Positions 26,253 to 34,872 of a DNA stretch of 64,000 nucleotides are shown here, piece by piece. How positions within the stretch are numbered: the stretch's first letter is position 1; every line of letters begins with the position of its first letter. Both the position numbers and the translations under genes were made by a program. The notes under the pieces are model-generated. The model was given only the letters and a program-made list of their open reading frames with translations. It made no database searches and was not told where the DNA came from. Source of the stretch: Perlucidibaca sp. (GTDB lineage Bacteria; Pseudomonadota; Gammaproteobacteria; Pseudomonadales; Moraxellaceae); the NCBI GenBank assembly GCA_023265995.1, contig JAHFSA010000008.1, forward strand, positions 96,239 through 160,238, in the 5' to 3' direction.

Positions 26253-27092
26253 TCAGGCGGTCTTCAGGAACCTCTGAGCATAACGCCCCGCCAGCGCTTG
26301 TACATCCAGGACGATGAAGACATCGGCGCAGTTGAACTCCGGATCCCAGCAAGCCTCGCCACCGATGCGGCAGCCCATGCGCAGGTAGGCCTTGAGCAGC
26401 GGCGGCACATTGACCGGGCCGGTACCGGTGGCGGAGAGGATGATTTCGCGGCTGGGGCTGACACGCAGCTCGTTGTCCACGAAGTACTTCTCGCGCAGGG
26501 TCGGCATGACGCTGGCCAGGGTCGTGCCGCCATCCGCCAGGCTGATGCTGGCGCAGCCGATGAGGTGGCTGAAACCTTCACGCATCAGGTATTCGGCCAG
26601 AGCCGACCAGAGCACGGTGATGGCGCCGCCGGAGCGGTAGTCCGGGTGCACACAGGTGCGGCCGACTTCGAGGATGCGGCCCTGCATGCGGCTGATCGCG
26701 GACAGGTCGAACTCCTGACCGGAGTAGAAGCCGCCGGCTTCCGCCGCCTTTTCCTGCGACAGCAGGCGGGTGGTGGCGATGAGCAGGTCGTTGGCGACAT
26801 CGTAGACATTGAGGTGCAGGCAGAAGGCATCGTAACGATCAATGTCGAGGCCTTCCGGGCCATCGAATTGCACGCCATACTCGTCGCCGAAGACCTCGGC
26901 ACGCAGACGCTGGGCATCGGCCACCAGGGCCGGCGTGTCAGCGAAGCGTGCTTCCAGGCGCGGTTTCTGCTGCAGGCGAACCGGAGCTTCCGTCGCCATC
27001 ACATCATTTGCCGGGTGAGTCGCCTGCAGGTTGATGGTGTTGATCTGGGCGGAGTTCAGGGTCATTTTTTCGCTCGTCATGGTCGTTTTCAT
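26253..27092 (-). CDS. olsB: L-ornithine N-alpha-acyltransferase OlsB (GNAT)
   Basis: OlsB transfers a 3-hydroxyacyl chain from acyl-ACP to ornithine, the first step of phosphate-free ornithine lipid synthesis. The 279-residue product matches the hemolysin-like/OlsB acetyltransferase family: RLRAEVFGDEYG, DRYDAFCLHLNVYD, TRLLSQEKAAEAGGFYS, EVGRTCVHPDYRSGGAITVLWSAL and LIGCASISL. The first 35 residues are poorly conserved; the start could be at 27092, 27080 or 27065. The gene precedes olsA in the same direction. Confidence 0.82.
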   Translation of the reverse strand: MKTTMTSEKMTLNSAQINTINLQATHPANDVMATEAPVRLQQKPRLEARFADTPALVADAQRLRAEVFGDEYGVQFDGPEGLDIDRYDAFCLHLNVYDVANDLLIATTRLLSQEKAAEAGGFYSGQEFDLSAISRMQGRILEVGRTCVHPDYRSGGAITVLWSALAEYLMREGFSHLIGCASISLADGGTTLASVMPTLREKYFVDNELRVSPSREIILSATGTGPVNVPPLLKAYLRMGCRIGGEACWDPEFNCADVFIVLDVQALAGRYAQRFLKTA

Positions 27093-27184
27093 GAGAGCAG
27101 TGTCTTGCGGCAGCGTTTCCTTGCCGTGAAAGACTCGTGACAGTTTGGTGAATTTGCAGCCAGTCGCCCCGGAGGCGACGGGGA

Positions 27185-28003
27185 GTGTACGTGTTGTCTC
27201 TCGACCCGCTGGCCTGGGGCCTGTTTGCCATTGCCGGCGCCCTCGCCGGCTTCCTCGCCGGCCTGCTCGGCATAGGCGGCGGCATGATCATCGTGCCGGC
27301 GCTGATCCTCAGCTTCCAGTGGCAGGGCGTGTCCATCGACGTGCTGACGCATCTCGCTGTCGGCACCTCGCTGGCCAGCATCGTCTTCACCTCGATCAGC
27401 TCGGTGCGCACCCATCATCACAATCAGGGCGTGGACTGGCCGCTGCTCAGGCGCCTGGCCCCTGCCCTCATGATCGGCTCCGTGCTCGGCGCCCAGATCG
27501 CCCATGCCCTGCCGGCACGGGCCCTGCAGCTGATCATCGCCGCCTTCGCGATCTGGACCGGCGGCAAGATGCTGCTCGGCCGCAAGCCGGTCGCCGAGGA
27601 CAGGCCGTTGCCGGACAGCACCCGTCTGACCGCGGCCGGCGGCCTCATCGGCGTGGCCTCGGCCATCTTCGGGATTGGTGGCGGTAGCCTCATGGTGCCC
27701 TACCTCGTGCATCACGGCGTGGCCATGCGCCGCGCCGTCGGCACCGCCGCCGCCTGCGGCTTTCCCATCGCCGTCGCCGGCGCCGCCGGCTTCATCTGGA
27801 GCGGCTGGCGCGAGCCCGGCCTGCCGGCCGGCAGTACCGGCTACATCTACTGGCCGGCACTGGCCGGGATCGCGCTGACCAGTATCGTCTTCGCTCATTA
27901 CGGTGCCGTGTCGGCGCACCGCCTGCCGGCGGCCACGCTCAAGCGCGCCTTCGGCGTGGTGCTGATCCTGGTCGGCATCCGCTTCCTCTTCGGCATCCAC
28001 TGA
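27185..28003 (+). CDS. TauE/SafE-family sulfite/organic anion exporter
   Basis: The 272-residue inner-membrane protein has about eight hydrophobic helices and the two characteristic glycine-rich repeats GFLAGLLGIGGGMIIVP and GVASAIFGIGGGSLMVPYL of the TauE family (DUF81). Members export sulfite, sulfoacetate or related anions; the substrate here is not known. The start is GTG: at 27185 with GGAGG 9 bases upstream, or at 27191 with GGGAG 5 bases upstream. It is transcribed divergently from olsB. Confidence 0.88.
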   Translation: MYVLSLDPLAWGLFAIAGALAGFLAGLLGIGGGMIIVPALILSFQWQGVSIDVLTHLAVGTSLASIVFTSISSVRTHHHNQGVDWPLLRRLAPALMIGSVLGAQIAHALPARALQLIIAAFAIWTGGKMLLGRKPVAEDRPLPDSTRLTAAGGLIGVASAIFGIGGGSLMVPYLVHHGVAMRRAVGTAAACGFPIAVAGAAGFIWSGWREPGLPAGSTGYIYWPALAGIALTSIVFAHYGAVSAHRLPAATLKRAFGVVLILVGIRFLFGIH

Positions 28004-28054
28004 CCGGACAGCTGCCGCAGCAGCGCTCAGCCGGCACCATCAAGCCAGCGCCGA

Positions 28055-30763
28055 TCAACCGGTGTTGCGCAGCCCCGAGGCGATGCCGGTCATGGTCACC
28101 ATGAGGGCATGATCGAACGCCGTCGGCTCCTCGGCCCGGCTCTCCGGACGAGCCGCCACCTCGGCGCGCCGCCGGCGCATGAGCTCGGCCTGCAGCAGGT
28201 GCAAGGGCAGCAGGTAAGGTGTGCGCAAGCGTATCGACTGCGCCAGGATGGGGTTGCGCGCATTCCAGTCCGGACCTGACTGCACCGCAGCCAGCAGGAC
28301 CACCAGACGATCGCGGTCGGCACGCAGGCGGTCACCCAGGGCGCGCAGATCGGCGCGATCGGTCAGCGTCAACTCGTAATGACGGGCAATGGCGGCATCG
28401 GACTTGGCCAGCACCATCTCCAGCATGTCGATCAGGCCGGCGAAGAACGGCCACTGCTGCGCCACCTCATGCAGGGACAGCGCACCCTCGCCCGCCGCAG
28501 CATCCTCCAGCGCTTCCAGCACACCCAGCCAGGCCGGCAGCATGAGGCGTATCTGCGTCCAGGCGAAAACCCAGGGAATGGCACGCAAGGTTTCTATGCC
28601 GCCGCCGGCACGCCGACGCGCTGGACGCGAGCCCAGCGGCAGCAGCTGCAGCTCCAGTTCGGGCGTGACCGTGCGCAGATAGGCGATGAAGGCGGGATGC
28701 TCGCGCACCTGCTCGCGATAGGCATGCATGGAGGTCGCACTCAGCCTGTCCATGAGCTCGCGCCAGGCCGGCTGCGGTGGCGGCGGCGGCATCAGCGTCG
28801 CCTCCAGCGTGGCGGCGAGATAGCGCTCCAGATGCAGCCTGGCGACCTCGGGCAGGCCGAACTTCATGCGGATCATCTCGCCCTGCTCGGTCACGCGCAG
28901 GGCGCCATGCACCGAGCCCGGCGGCTGCGAGCGCAAGGCCTGGCGGGTCGGGGCACCGCCACGGCTGACCGTGCCGCCACGACCATGGAACAGCACCAGG
29001 CGCACGCCATGACGGTCGGCGACGGCGCTCAGCCCCTCCTGGGCGCGGTACTGCGCCCAGGCCGCCGCCACGAAGCCGGCGTCCTTGGCCGAATCCGAAT
29101 AGCCGATCATGATTTCCTGACGACCATCGATGCGTTCGCGATAGGCCGGCAGCGACAGCAACGCATCCAGGCAGCCCGGGGCATTGGCCAGATCGTCGTA
29201 GGTCTCGAACAGCGGCACCACGCGCATGGGCCGGGGCACCTCGGCCTTGCGCTGCAGGAGCAGCACGGCGAGGACATCGCTGGGCTGATGCGCCATCGAG
29301 ATCACATAGGCGCCAAGCGCCTCGGTCGGCTGCGTCGCCAGCATGCGGAAGGTCGCCAGCACCTCGCGCACCTCGGCGCTGAAGCTGGCCTCGGCGTCCG
29401 GCGAGAGCACCGACAGCGGCAGCAGCGGACGCGGATTGGCCAGCTCGGCGAGCAGGAAGCGCTGGCGCTCCGCCTCGTCCCAGGCCAGATAGCTGCCGAG
29501 ACCGAGATAGCGGGTAATGGCATCCATGGCCTCGGCATGACGCGTCGATTCCTGGCGCACATCCAGGCGCAGCAGCGGCAGCCCGAAGCAGCTGATGCGG
29601 CGCAGGATGTCGATCACCGAACCCTCGGCCAGCTCGCCCAGACCGCAGGCCTTGAGATCGTCGTGACAGAGACGGATATCGTCGAACAGGCTGCGGCTGT
29701 CGTCATAGACCGTCAGCGCCGGATCCGGCACCTCACCGGCCAGCTCGCGATTGATCGCCATCTGCGTCATCTGCAGACGCTCGCGCACGCCCTTGAGCCA
29801 GTCCCTGTACGGTTCGCGCGAGCCGGCACCGACGCGCTCGCGCAGGAGTTCTCCGCAGCGTGACATGGACAGCTCGGCACGCAGGAGATCGATGTCGCGC
29901 AGATAGAGGTCAACCGCCATCCAGCGCGCCAGCAGGATGACCTCGCGCGTGACCTGATGCGTGACAAAGGGATTGCCGTCGCGATCACCACCCATCCACG
30001 AGCCCATGCGCAGCGGCGCGGCATCCAGCGGCAGGCGCTCGCCCAGCGTGACCTGCAGCACCTGGTCCAGCTCGCGCAGACAGTCCGGCAGGGCATGCCA
30101 GAGACTGTGCTCGACCGTGGTGAAACCCCATTTCGCCTCGTCCACCGGGCTCGGGCGCTGCGCCCGGATTTCGTCGGTCTCCCAGGCGGCGACCATGAGC
30201 CGGCGCAACTGCTGCTCTTCCTGCTGGCGCTCGGCCGGCGTCAGGCTGACCTGATCGAGGCGTTCAAGGCGGGCAGCGATCTCGTCATGCTTCTGGATCA
30301 GCGTGCGCCGCGTCACCTCGGTCGGGTGCGCGGTCAGCACCAGGTCTATGGCCAGCGACTTCACGGCCGCCAGGATTTTCTCGCGCGCCACGCCGTTGTC
30401 GAGCAGGCGCAGGATGAGGGCATGCACGGAGTCGGGCGGCGGCATGTCCGGCTTGCTGACGGCATGGACACGGCGCCGGCGGATGCGATGGTACTGCTCG
30501 GCGATGTTGGCGAGGTTGAGGAAGTGCCCGAAGGCGCGACCGACATCGCGCAGGGCCTGGCCATCGCACTCGGCGAGAAAGCCGTCGAGGCGGGCACGCG
30601 CCGCCGGATCGCCGGACACCGCCTGACGGGCCCACTGGCGGATTTCCTCGACCTGGTCATAGAAGGGGCGGCCCTGCTGGGTCAGCAGAGCTTCCCCGAG
30701 CAGTCTGCCGAGCAAACGCACATCGTCGCGCAAGGGCGCATGGTGATCCGGATGGGTAGACAT
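28055..30763 (-). CDS. ppc: Phosphoenolpyruvate carboxylase
   Basis: The 902-residue cytoplasmic enzyme carboxylates PEP with bicarbonate to oxaloacetate, replenishing the TCA cycle. The sequence shows the catalytic His146 in LVLTAHPTEVTRRT, the MGGDRDGNPFVT segment, the bicarbonate/PEP site FHGRGGTVSRGGAPT, the SDSAKDAGF motif (GYSDSAKDAG), and the C-terminal NTG end. Length is in the normal 880-950 range. The start is ATG 30763 (MSTHPDHHAPLR). It is monocistronic and divergent from the membrane GGDEF-like gene. Confidence 0.96.
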   Translation of the reverse strand: MSTHPDHHAPLRDDVRLLGRLLGEALLTQQGRPFYDQVEEIRQWARQAVSGDPAARARLDGFLAECDGQALRDVGRAFGHFLNLANIAEQYHRIRRRRVHAVSKPDMPPPDSVHALILRLLDNGVAREKILAAVKSLAIDLVLTAHPTEVTRRTLIQKHDEIAARLERLDQVSLTPAERQQEEQQLRRLMVAAWETDEIRAQRPSPVDEAKWGFTTVEHSLWHALPDCLRELDQVLQVTLGERLPLDAAPLRMGSWMGGDRDGNPFVTHQVTREVILLARWMAVDLYLRDIDLLRAELSMSRCGELLRERVGAGSREPYRDWLKGVRERLQMTQMAINRELAGEVPDPALTVYDDSRSLFDDIRLCHDDLKACGLGELAEGSVIDILRRISCFGLPLLRLDVRQESTRHAEAMDAITRYLGLGSYLAWDEAERQRFLLAELANPRPLLPLSVLSPDAEASFSAEVREVLATFRMLATQPTEALGAYVISMAHQPSDVLAVLLLQRKAEVPRPMRVVPLFETYDDLANAPGCLDALLSLPAYRERIDGRQEIMIGYSDSAKDAGFVAAAWAQYRAQEGLSAVADRHGVRLVLFHGRGGTVSRGGAPTRQALRSQPPGSVHGALRVTEQGEMIRMKFGLPEVARLHLERYLAATLEATLMPPPPPQPAWRELMDRLSATSMHAYREQVREHPAFIAYLRTVTPELELQLLPLGSRPARRRAGGGIETLRAIPWVFAWTQIRLMLPAWLGVLEALEDAAAGEGALSLHEVAQQWPFFAGLIDMLEMVLAKSDAAIARHYELTLTDRADLRALGDRLRADRDRLVVLLAAVQSGPDWNARNPILAQSIRLRTPYLLPLHLLQAELMRRRRAEVAARPESRAEEPTAFDHALMVTMTGIASGLRNTG

Positions 30764-30858
30764 GGCGTATCCCTGTGGCAGGCCGGTCAAATCGGTATAC
30801 TTGTGCATCGTGACATGATGATGCGGCGCAGACGTCGCAGCCCGAGATTAGCACCCGT

Positions 30859-31956
30859 ATGCATACCCCGACAGACACCCGCGCAGAGCATTTCCAGGCC
30901 GTAGACGCCAGATTGGTACCCCACGTGTTCAGCCCCCTGGAGCAGCGCTCGCTGCGCCTGCTGGCAGCCCTTCTGCTGGCTGCCTACAGCGTCCTGCAAC
31001 CGGGACCGCTCTATGACCCGGCCTGGGCAGGCATGCTGCTGCCCAGCGTCTACGGAATACTGCAGCTGCTGCTGGCCATGATCGAGGAAAGGCGCGGACC
31101 GCGAGCCTGGCTGTCCGGGCTCATCGCCAGCCTCGACCTGATCCTGCTCGCCGCTAGCGTGCTCAATGATCCGGCGGCAGCTCCCCCCACCCTGCTCCTG
31201 CTGGTGCTGGGCGCCGGTCTGGCCGGCATGCGCCACAGCCCGCGCGCGCTGCTGGCGAGCATCCTGATCAGCCTGCTCGCCGCCGCTCTGGCACTGTTCG
31301 CACGCAGTCTTCTCGCTGGCCAGGATCCGCTGGCCGCACTGCCCACCGCCGCCGCCACCCTGCTCCTGCTCGGCCTCGCTCTGGTCTTCTGGCAGCACAG
31401 CCGCCGCCTGCGTCTGCAAGTGGAGCGCACCATCGCCGATGATCCCGCGACCGGCCTCGGCAACCGCTGGACGCTCTATGCCGCCGCGCAGATGCTGTGG
31501 CCGCTGGCGCATCGCCAGCAGCTGCCGGTGACCCTGCTCTATATCGTCATCGAGCCGACCGGGCTGAAGAAGGGACGTGCCGCCAGCATGGATCTGGCCA
31601 ACCAGCTCATGCGCGAATTCGCCGAGGTCGCCCGCGCCCGCCTGCGCGGCAGCGATGTCCTGGTGCGCTACTCGCCGCTGGAATGCGTTTTCATGCTGCT
31701 CGACTGCCCGGGCTCCCAGGCCGACCCTATTGCCCTGCATCTGCAGGAGCAGTTCCATCGCTGGAGTCGCGATGCCGGCGTACCCGCCACCGCCCATATC
31801 GGTGCCAGCTGGCTGCCGGCCCAGCCGCTGGCGCTGGACCTCATGCTGGCGAGCATAGACGAGGCCCTGCATCGTGCCCGTCAGCACCGTCTGGGCGTTT
31901 CCGGCGCGGTCTATGCCGACCCCGAGCATGTCCGCAACAATGCGTCGCTGTCCTGA
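30859..31956 (+). CDS. Membrane protein with degenerate GGDEF domain
   Basis: The 365-residue product has an N-terminal membrane region with about five or six helices (32-180) followed by a GGDEF-fold domain. The domain's opening DDPATGLGNRWTLYAAAQ (194-211) matches the canonical DxLTGLxNRR segment. However, the active-site GGDEF is replaced by SPLEC (272-276, in RYSPLECVF), so diguanylate cyclase activity is very unlikely. It could act as a c-di-GMP-independent or GTP-sensing signalling protein. It is transcribed divergently from ppc. Confidence 0.75.
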   Translation: MHTPTDTRAEHFQAVDARLVPHVFSPLEQRSLRLLAALLLAAYSVLQPGPLYDPAWAGMLLPSVYGILQLLLAMIEERRGPRAWLSGLIASLDLILLAASVLNDPAAAPPTLLLLVLGAGLAGMRHSPRALLASILISLLAAALALFARSLLAGQDPLAALPTAAATLLLLGLALVFWQHSRRLRLQVERTIADDPATGLGNRWTLYAAAQMLWPLAHRQQLPVTLLYIVIEPTGLKKGRAASMDLANQLMREFAEVARARLRGSDVLVRYSPLECVFMLLDCPGSQADPIALHLQEQFHRWSRDAGVPATAHIGASWLPAQPLALDLMLASIDEALHRARQHRLGVSGAVYADPEHVRNNASLS

Positions 31957-32118
31957 CGATCAGCCGGTCTTGTAGGACAAAATACGGATGCAATCCGCTT
32001 TTTCCGGTGCTAATATGTTTCTCGTTCGGATGTGCCGCCTGACCTGCCGCAACAGGTCTTGTGGTTAACCCGGACAGGAAACTTAATAGTTCCAGTCCAA
32101 CCTGAGAGAGAAATCATC

Positions 32119-32346
32119 ATGCAGATCAAGAAGATTGCTGTTCTGGCCGCCGTTGCCGCTACCCTCGCCATCGCTGGCTGCGCCAAGAAGGAAGAAGCTG
32201 CCGCTGTTGAAGCTCCGGCCGCTGAAGAAGCTGCTCCGGCCGCTGCTGAAGCCGCTCCGGCTGCTGAAGCTGCCCCGGCCGCTGCTGAAGCCGCTCCGGC
32301 TGCTGAAGCTGCCCCGGCTGCTCCGGCCGCTCCGGCTGCCCAGTAA
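32119..32346 (+). CDS. Small alanine/proline/glutamate-rich lipoprotein
   Basis: The 75-residue product begins with a lipoprotein signal peptide MQIKKIAVLAAVAATLAIAGC (Cys21), then KKEE and a low-complexity tail built of AAPAAAE/AAPAAEA units. No domain is recognised. The ATG 32119 is chosen from a longer open frame because the signal peptide starts there and GAGAGA lies upstream. A strong terminator follows. The Pro/Ala-rich tail may span the periplasm as a flexible linker; function unknown. Confidence 0.75.
   Translation: MQIKKIAVLAAVAATLAIAGCAKKEEAAAVEAPAAEEAAPAAAEAAPAAEAAPAAAEAAPAAEAAPAAPAAPAAQ
32242..32319 (+). repeat. Two tandem 39-bp repeats inside the Ala-rich lipoprotein gene
   Basis: Bases 32242-32280 and 32281-32319 are the same 39-mer with only the last base differing. 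Each encodes AAEAAPAAEAAPA-type sequence. The near-identity at DNA level suggests recent slippage or duplication. Confidence 0.9.
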
Positions 32347-32369
32347 TTGGGCTGAGGCTCACGCCTCAC

Positions 32370-32397
32370 AAAAAGGGGTGCTTCGGCACCCCTTTTT
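32370..32397. terminator. Rho-independent terminator after the Ala-rich lipoprotein gene
   Basis: GGGGTGC (32375-32381) and GCACCCC (32386-32392) pair around a TTCG tetraloop, flanked by five A and five T. It is a textbook terminator ahead of the ychJ-like gene. Confidence 0.95.
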
Positions 32398-32421
32398 CAT
32401 GTCTGTCTGTTGGAGATTTCC

Positions 32422-32922
32422 ATGTCCTGTCCTTGCGGCTCCTCCCTTGCCCTGGCCGAGTGCTGCGGCCCCATCATTGCAGGCGACAAGCCGGCGGCGA
32501 CCGCCGAAGCGCTGATGCGCGCCCGCTACACCGCTTACACCCAGCACAACATCGATTTCATCATGAGCTCGACGCACCCCGACGGACAGGGTGACAGCGA
32601 TATCGACGCCATGAAGGCCTGGTCCGAAGCGGCCGACTGGAAAGGCCTGGAAGTCGTGCAGGTGGAAGCCGGCGGCGAAACCGACAAGAAAGGTCTGGTA
32701 GAATTCATCGCGCACTACGAGCTGGGCGGCGTCAAGCAGCACCACCACGAAGTGTCAGGCTTCCTGCGCACAGAAGCCGGCTGGCAGTTCCGTGACGGCA
32801 AGGTCCTGCACAGCGGTCCTTCCGAGAAGCAGAAGCCGGTCGTCAACGAGCTCAAGATCGGCCGCAACGACCCCTGCCATTGCGGCAGCGGCAAGAAATT
32901 CAAGAAGTGCCACGGCGCCTGA
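32422..32922 (+). CDS. YchJ-family (UPF0225) SEC-C motif protein
   Basis: The 166-residue product has an N-terminal CPCGS...ECCGP cysteine cluster, a central NTF2-like fold ([22 protein letters not shown]) and a C-terminal SEC-C zinc-binding motif ([19 protein letters not shown]). This is the YchJ architecture; the biochemical function is not established. The start is ATG 32422, with TGGAGA 5 bases upstream. The gene is followed after 29 bases by the thiolase gene and they may be cotranscribed. Confidence 0.88.
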   Translation: MSCPCGSSLALAECCGPIIAGDKPAATAEALMRARYTAYTQHNIDFIMSSTHPDGQGDSDIDAMKAWSEAADWKGLEVVQVEAGGETDKKGLVEFIAHYELGGVKQHHHEVSGFLRTEAGWQFRDGKVLHSGPSEKQKPVVNELKIGRNDPCHCGSGKKFKKCHGA

Positions 32923-32951
32923 GCCCGGCACCCAAGCCCGAGAGAACATCC

Positions 32952-34133
32952 ATGAGTCATGATCCTGTTGTCATCGTCAATGGCGCCCGCACCCCGATGG
33001 GCGGCTTTCAGGGCGCCCTCGCCGGCGTCACTGCCACCGAACTCGGCGCCATCGCCATCCGTGCCGCCGTCGAACGCGCCGGCATCGCGCCCGAGCAGGT
33101 GCAGGAAGTCATCATGGGCTGCGTGCTGCCCGCCGGCCTGAAGCAGGGCCCGGCCCGCCAGGCCGCCATCGATGCCGGCATCCCGACCGCTGCTGGTGCC
33201 ACCACCGTCAACAAGCTCTGCGGCTCGGGCATGAAGGCCACCATGCTGGCGCATGACCTCATCGTCGCCGGCAGCAACGACATCATGGTGTCGGGCGGCA
33301 TGGAATCGATGACCAATGCTCCCTACGTGCTGCCCAAGGCTCGTGGCGGCTACCGCATGGGTCACGGCCAGATCATGGATCACATGTTCCTCGACGGCCT
33401 CGAAGACGCCAAGACCGGTCGCCTGATGGGCTCGTTCGCGCAGGACATGGCCAACACCATGGGCCTGACCCGTGCCGACATGGATGCCTTCGCGGTGGAA
33501 TCGCTGCGTCGCGCCAATGCCGCCATTGCCAACGGCAACTTCAAGGCCGAGATCGTCGGCGTGCCGGTCAAGACCCGCAAGGGCGAAGCCCTGGTCGACA
33601 CCGACGAGCAGCCGGGCAACGCCAGCCCGGACAAGATCCCGACCCTGAAGCCGGCCTTCGCGAAGGATGGCACCATCACCGCCGCCAACGCCTCGTCGAT
33701 CTCCGACGGCGCCTCGGCGCTGGTGCTGATGAAGGAAAGCAAGGCCCGTGAACTCGGCCTCGCCCCGCTCGCCCGCATCGTCGGTCACGCCACGCAGTCG
33801 CAGCATCCTAGCGAATTCACCATCGCTCCGATCGGCGCCTTCAGCAACCTGTTCGCCAAGACCGGCTGGACTGCCGACTCGGTGGATCTGTTCGAGATCA
33901 ACGAAGCCTTCGCCATGGTCACCATGGCCGCGATGATCAAGCACAACATCCCGCACGAGAAGGTCAACGTCTACGGTGGTGCCTGCGCCCTCGGCCACCC
34001 GGTCGGCTCCACCGGCTCGCGCATCCTGCTGACGCTGATCCATGCGCTCAAGCAGCACGGCAAGACCCGTGGTGTCGCCGGCCTCTGCATCGGCGGCGGC
34101 GAAGCCACTGCCATGGCGATCGAGATCATCTGA
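32952..34133 (+). CDS. Acetyl-CoA C-acetyltransferase (thiolase)
   Basis: The 393-residue thiolase condenses or cleaves acetyl-CoA/acetoacetyl-CoA. The catalytic residues are nucleophile C90 (NKLCGSGMK), H349 ([14 protein letters not shown]) and C379 (LCIGGGE), plus the NEAFA motif. Length and GHP motif fit biosynthetic thiolases (AtoB/PhaA type), used in ketone body, PHB or fatty acid metabolism. The start is ATG 32952 ([17 protein letters not shown]). No PHB synthase or CoA-transferase is nearby, so the pathway is open. Confidence 0.93.
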   Translation: MSHDPVVIVNGARTPMGGFQGALAGVTATELGAIAIRAAVERAGIAPEQVQEVIMGCVLPAGLKQGPARQAAIDAGIPTAAGATTVNKLCGSGMKATMLAHDLIVAGSNDIMVSGGMESMTNAPYVLPKARGGYRMGHGQIMDHMFLDGLEDAKTGRLMGSFAQDMANTMGLTRADMDAFAVESLRRANAAIANGNFKAEIVGVPVKTRKGEALVDTDEQPGNASPDKIPTLKPAFAKDGTITAANASSISDGASALVLMKESKARELGLAPLARIVGHATQSQHPSEFTIAPIGAFSNLFAKTGWTADSVDLFEINEAFAMVTMAAMIKHNIPHEKVNVYGGACALGHPVGSTGSRILLTLIHALKQHGKTRGVAGLCIGGGEATAMAIEII

Positions 34134-34153
34134 TTCCGACCCCGGCAGTACCG

Positions 34154-34180
34154 AACGCCCGGCCCCGTGCCGGGCGTTTT
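34154..34180 (+). terminator. Rho-independent terminator after the thiolase gene
   Basis: CGCCCGGC (34156-34163) and GCCGGGCG (34169-34176) form the stem, with AA before and TTTT after. It lies 20 bases after the stop codon. Confidence 0.88.
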
Positions 34181-34309
34181 CATTTACATGCGCATTTTTT
34201 CGGCACATGCCATCTGGTCTTGTTCACAGCAGCTATGGCAGCATCGGAGGCTTGCGGTCACGGATCGACCAAACCATCTTTTTGATGTCTGTACGCCCGG
34301 GAGTCCCCA

Positions 34310-34726
34310 GTGGCCCGAACAAGAATTTACACCCCTGCCCAGATTGCCCTGGGCTCCTTGTGGGGTGGCCCGATTGCCGCTGTCTATTTTCTCCACCAGA
34401 ACTTCACGGCACTGACCCGCGCGCGCGAAGCCGGTCTCACGCTGGTCCTTGGCAGCCTGGCGGTCATCGCCTTCGTGCTGGCACTGCCACTGCTGCCGGA
34501 AAATTTCCCGACACTGCTGCTGCCGGCCGGCTATTCGCTGCTCGCCGTGGTGGTGGCCCTGCGCAATCATCCGAGCAAGGAAACCATCGCCAACGGCTTC
34601 CTCTATGACTTCCACTCCAACTGGCGGGTCGTCCTCAGCGGCCTGATCGCGCTGGGACTCATCATCGTCCTGGCCATTGCCGTCATGCTCGGACTGTCCC
34701 TGATCGGCGTGCTCGACCTGCGCTGA
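34310..34726 (+). CDS. Small four-helix membrane protein of unknown function
   Basis: The 138-residue product starts at a GTG at 34310, with GGGAG 6 bases upstream. Four hydrophobic stretches (about 11-28, 42-62, 67-85 and 106-134) predict an inner-membrane protein. A soluble loop RNHPSKETIANGFLYDFHSNWRV... lies before the last helix. No family is recognised. It stands between the thiolase terminator and the glutamate-synthase-like gene, 146 bases from the latter. Confidence 0.62.
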   Translation: MARTRIYTPAQIALGSLWGGPIAAVYFLHQNFTALTRAREAGLTLVLGSLAVIAFVLALPLLPENFPTLLLPAGYSLLAVVVALRNHPSKETIANGFLYDFHSNWRVVLSGLIALGLIIVLAIAVMLGLSLIGVLDLR

Positions 34727-34872
34727 CCGGCAGGCCCGCTCAGGCCGAACCGGGTCGCGCCGGATCGGGCATCGGACCACGGGCAGTGACGGGCCGGCCG
34801 AACGGCATGCCCCCGGCGCAGCAGCCGTGCTAGCGTGTCTGCCATCAGACAGCCTCAGCACGGACCGCCATC

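Noticed and set aside
32242..32319. Tandem repeats as a CRISPR or VNTR locus outside genes
   Set aside because: The two units are coding, in frame, directly adjacent without spacers, and belong to the Ala-rich lipoprotein.
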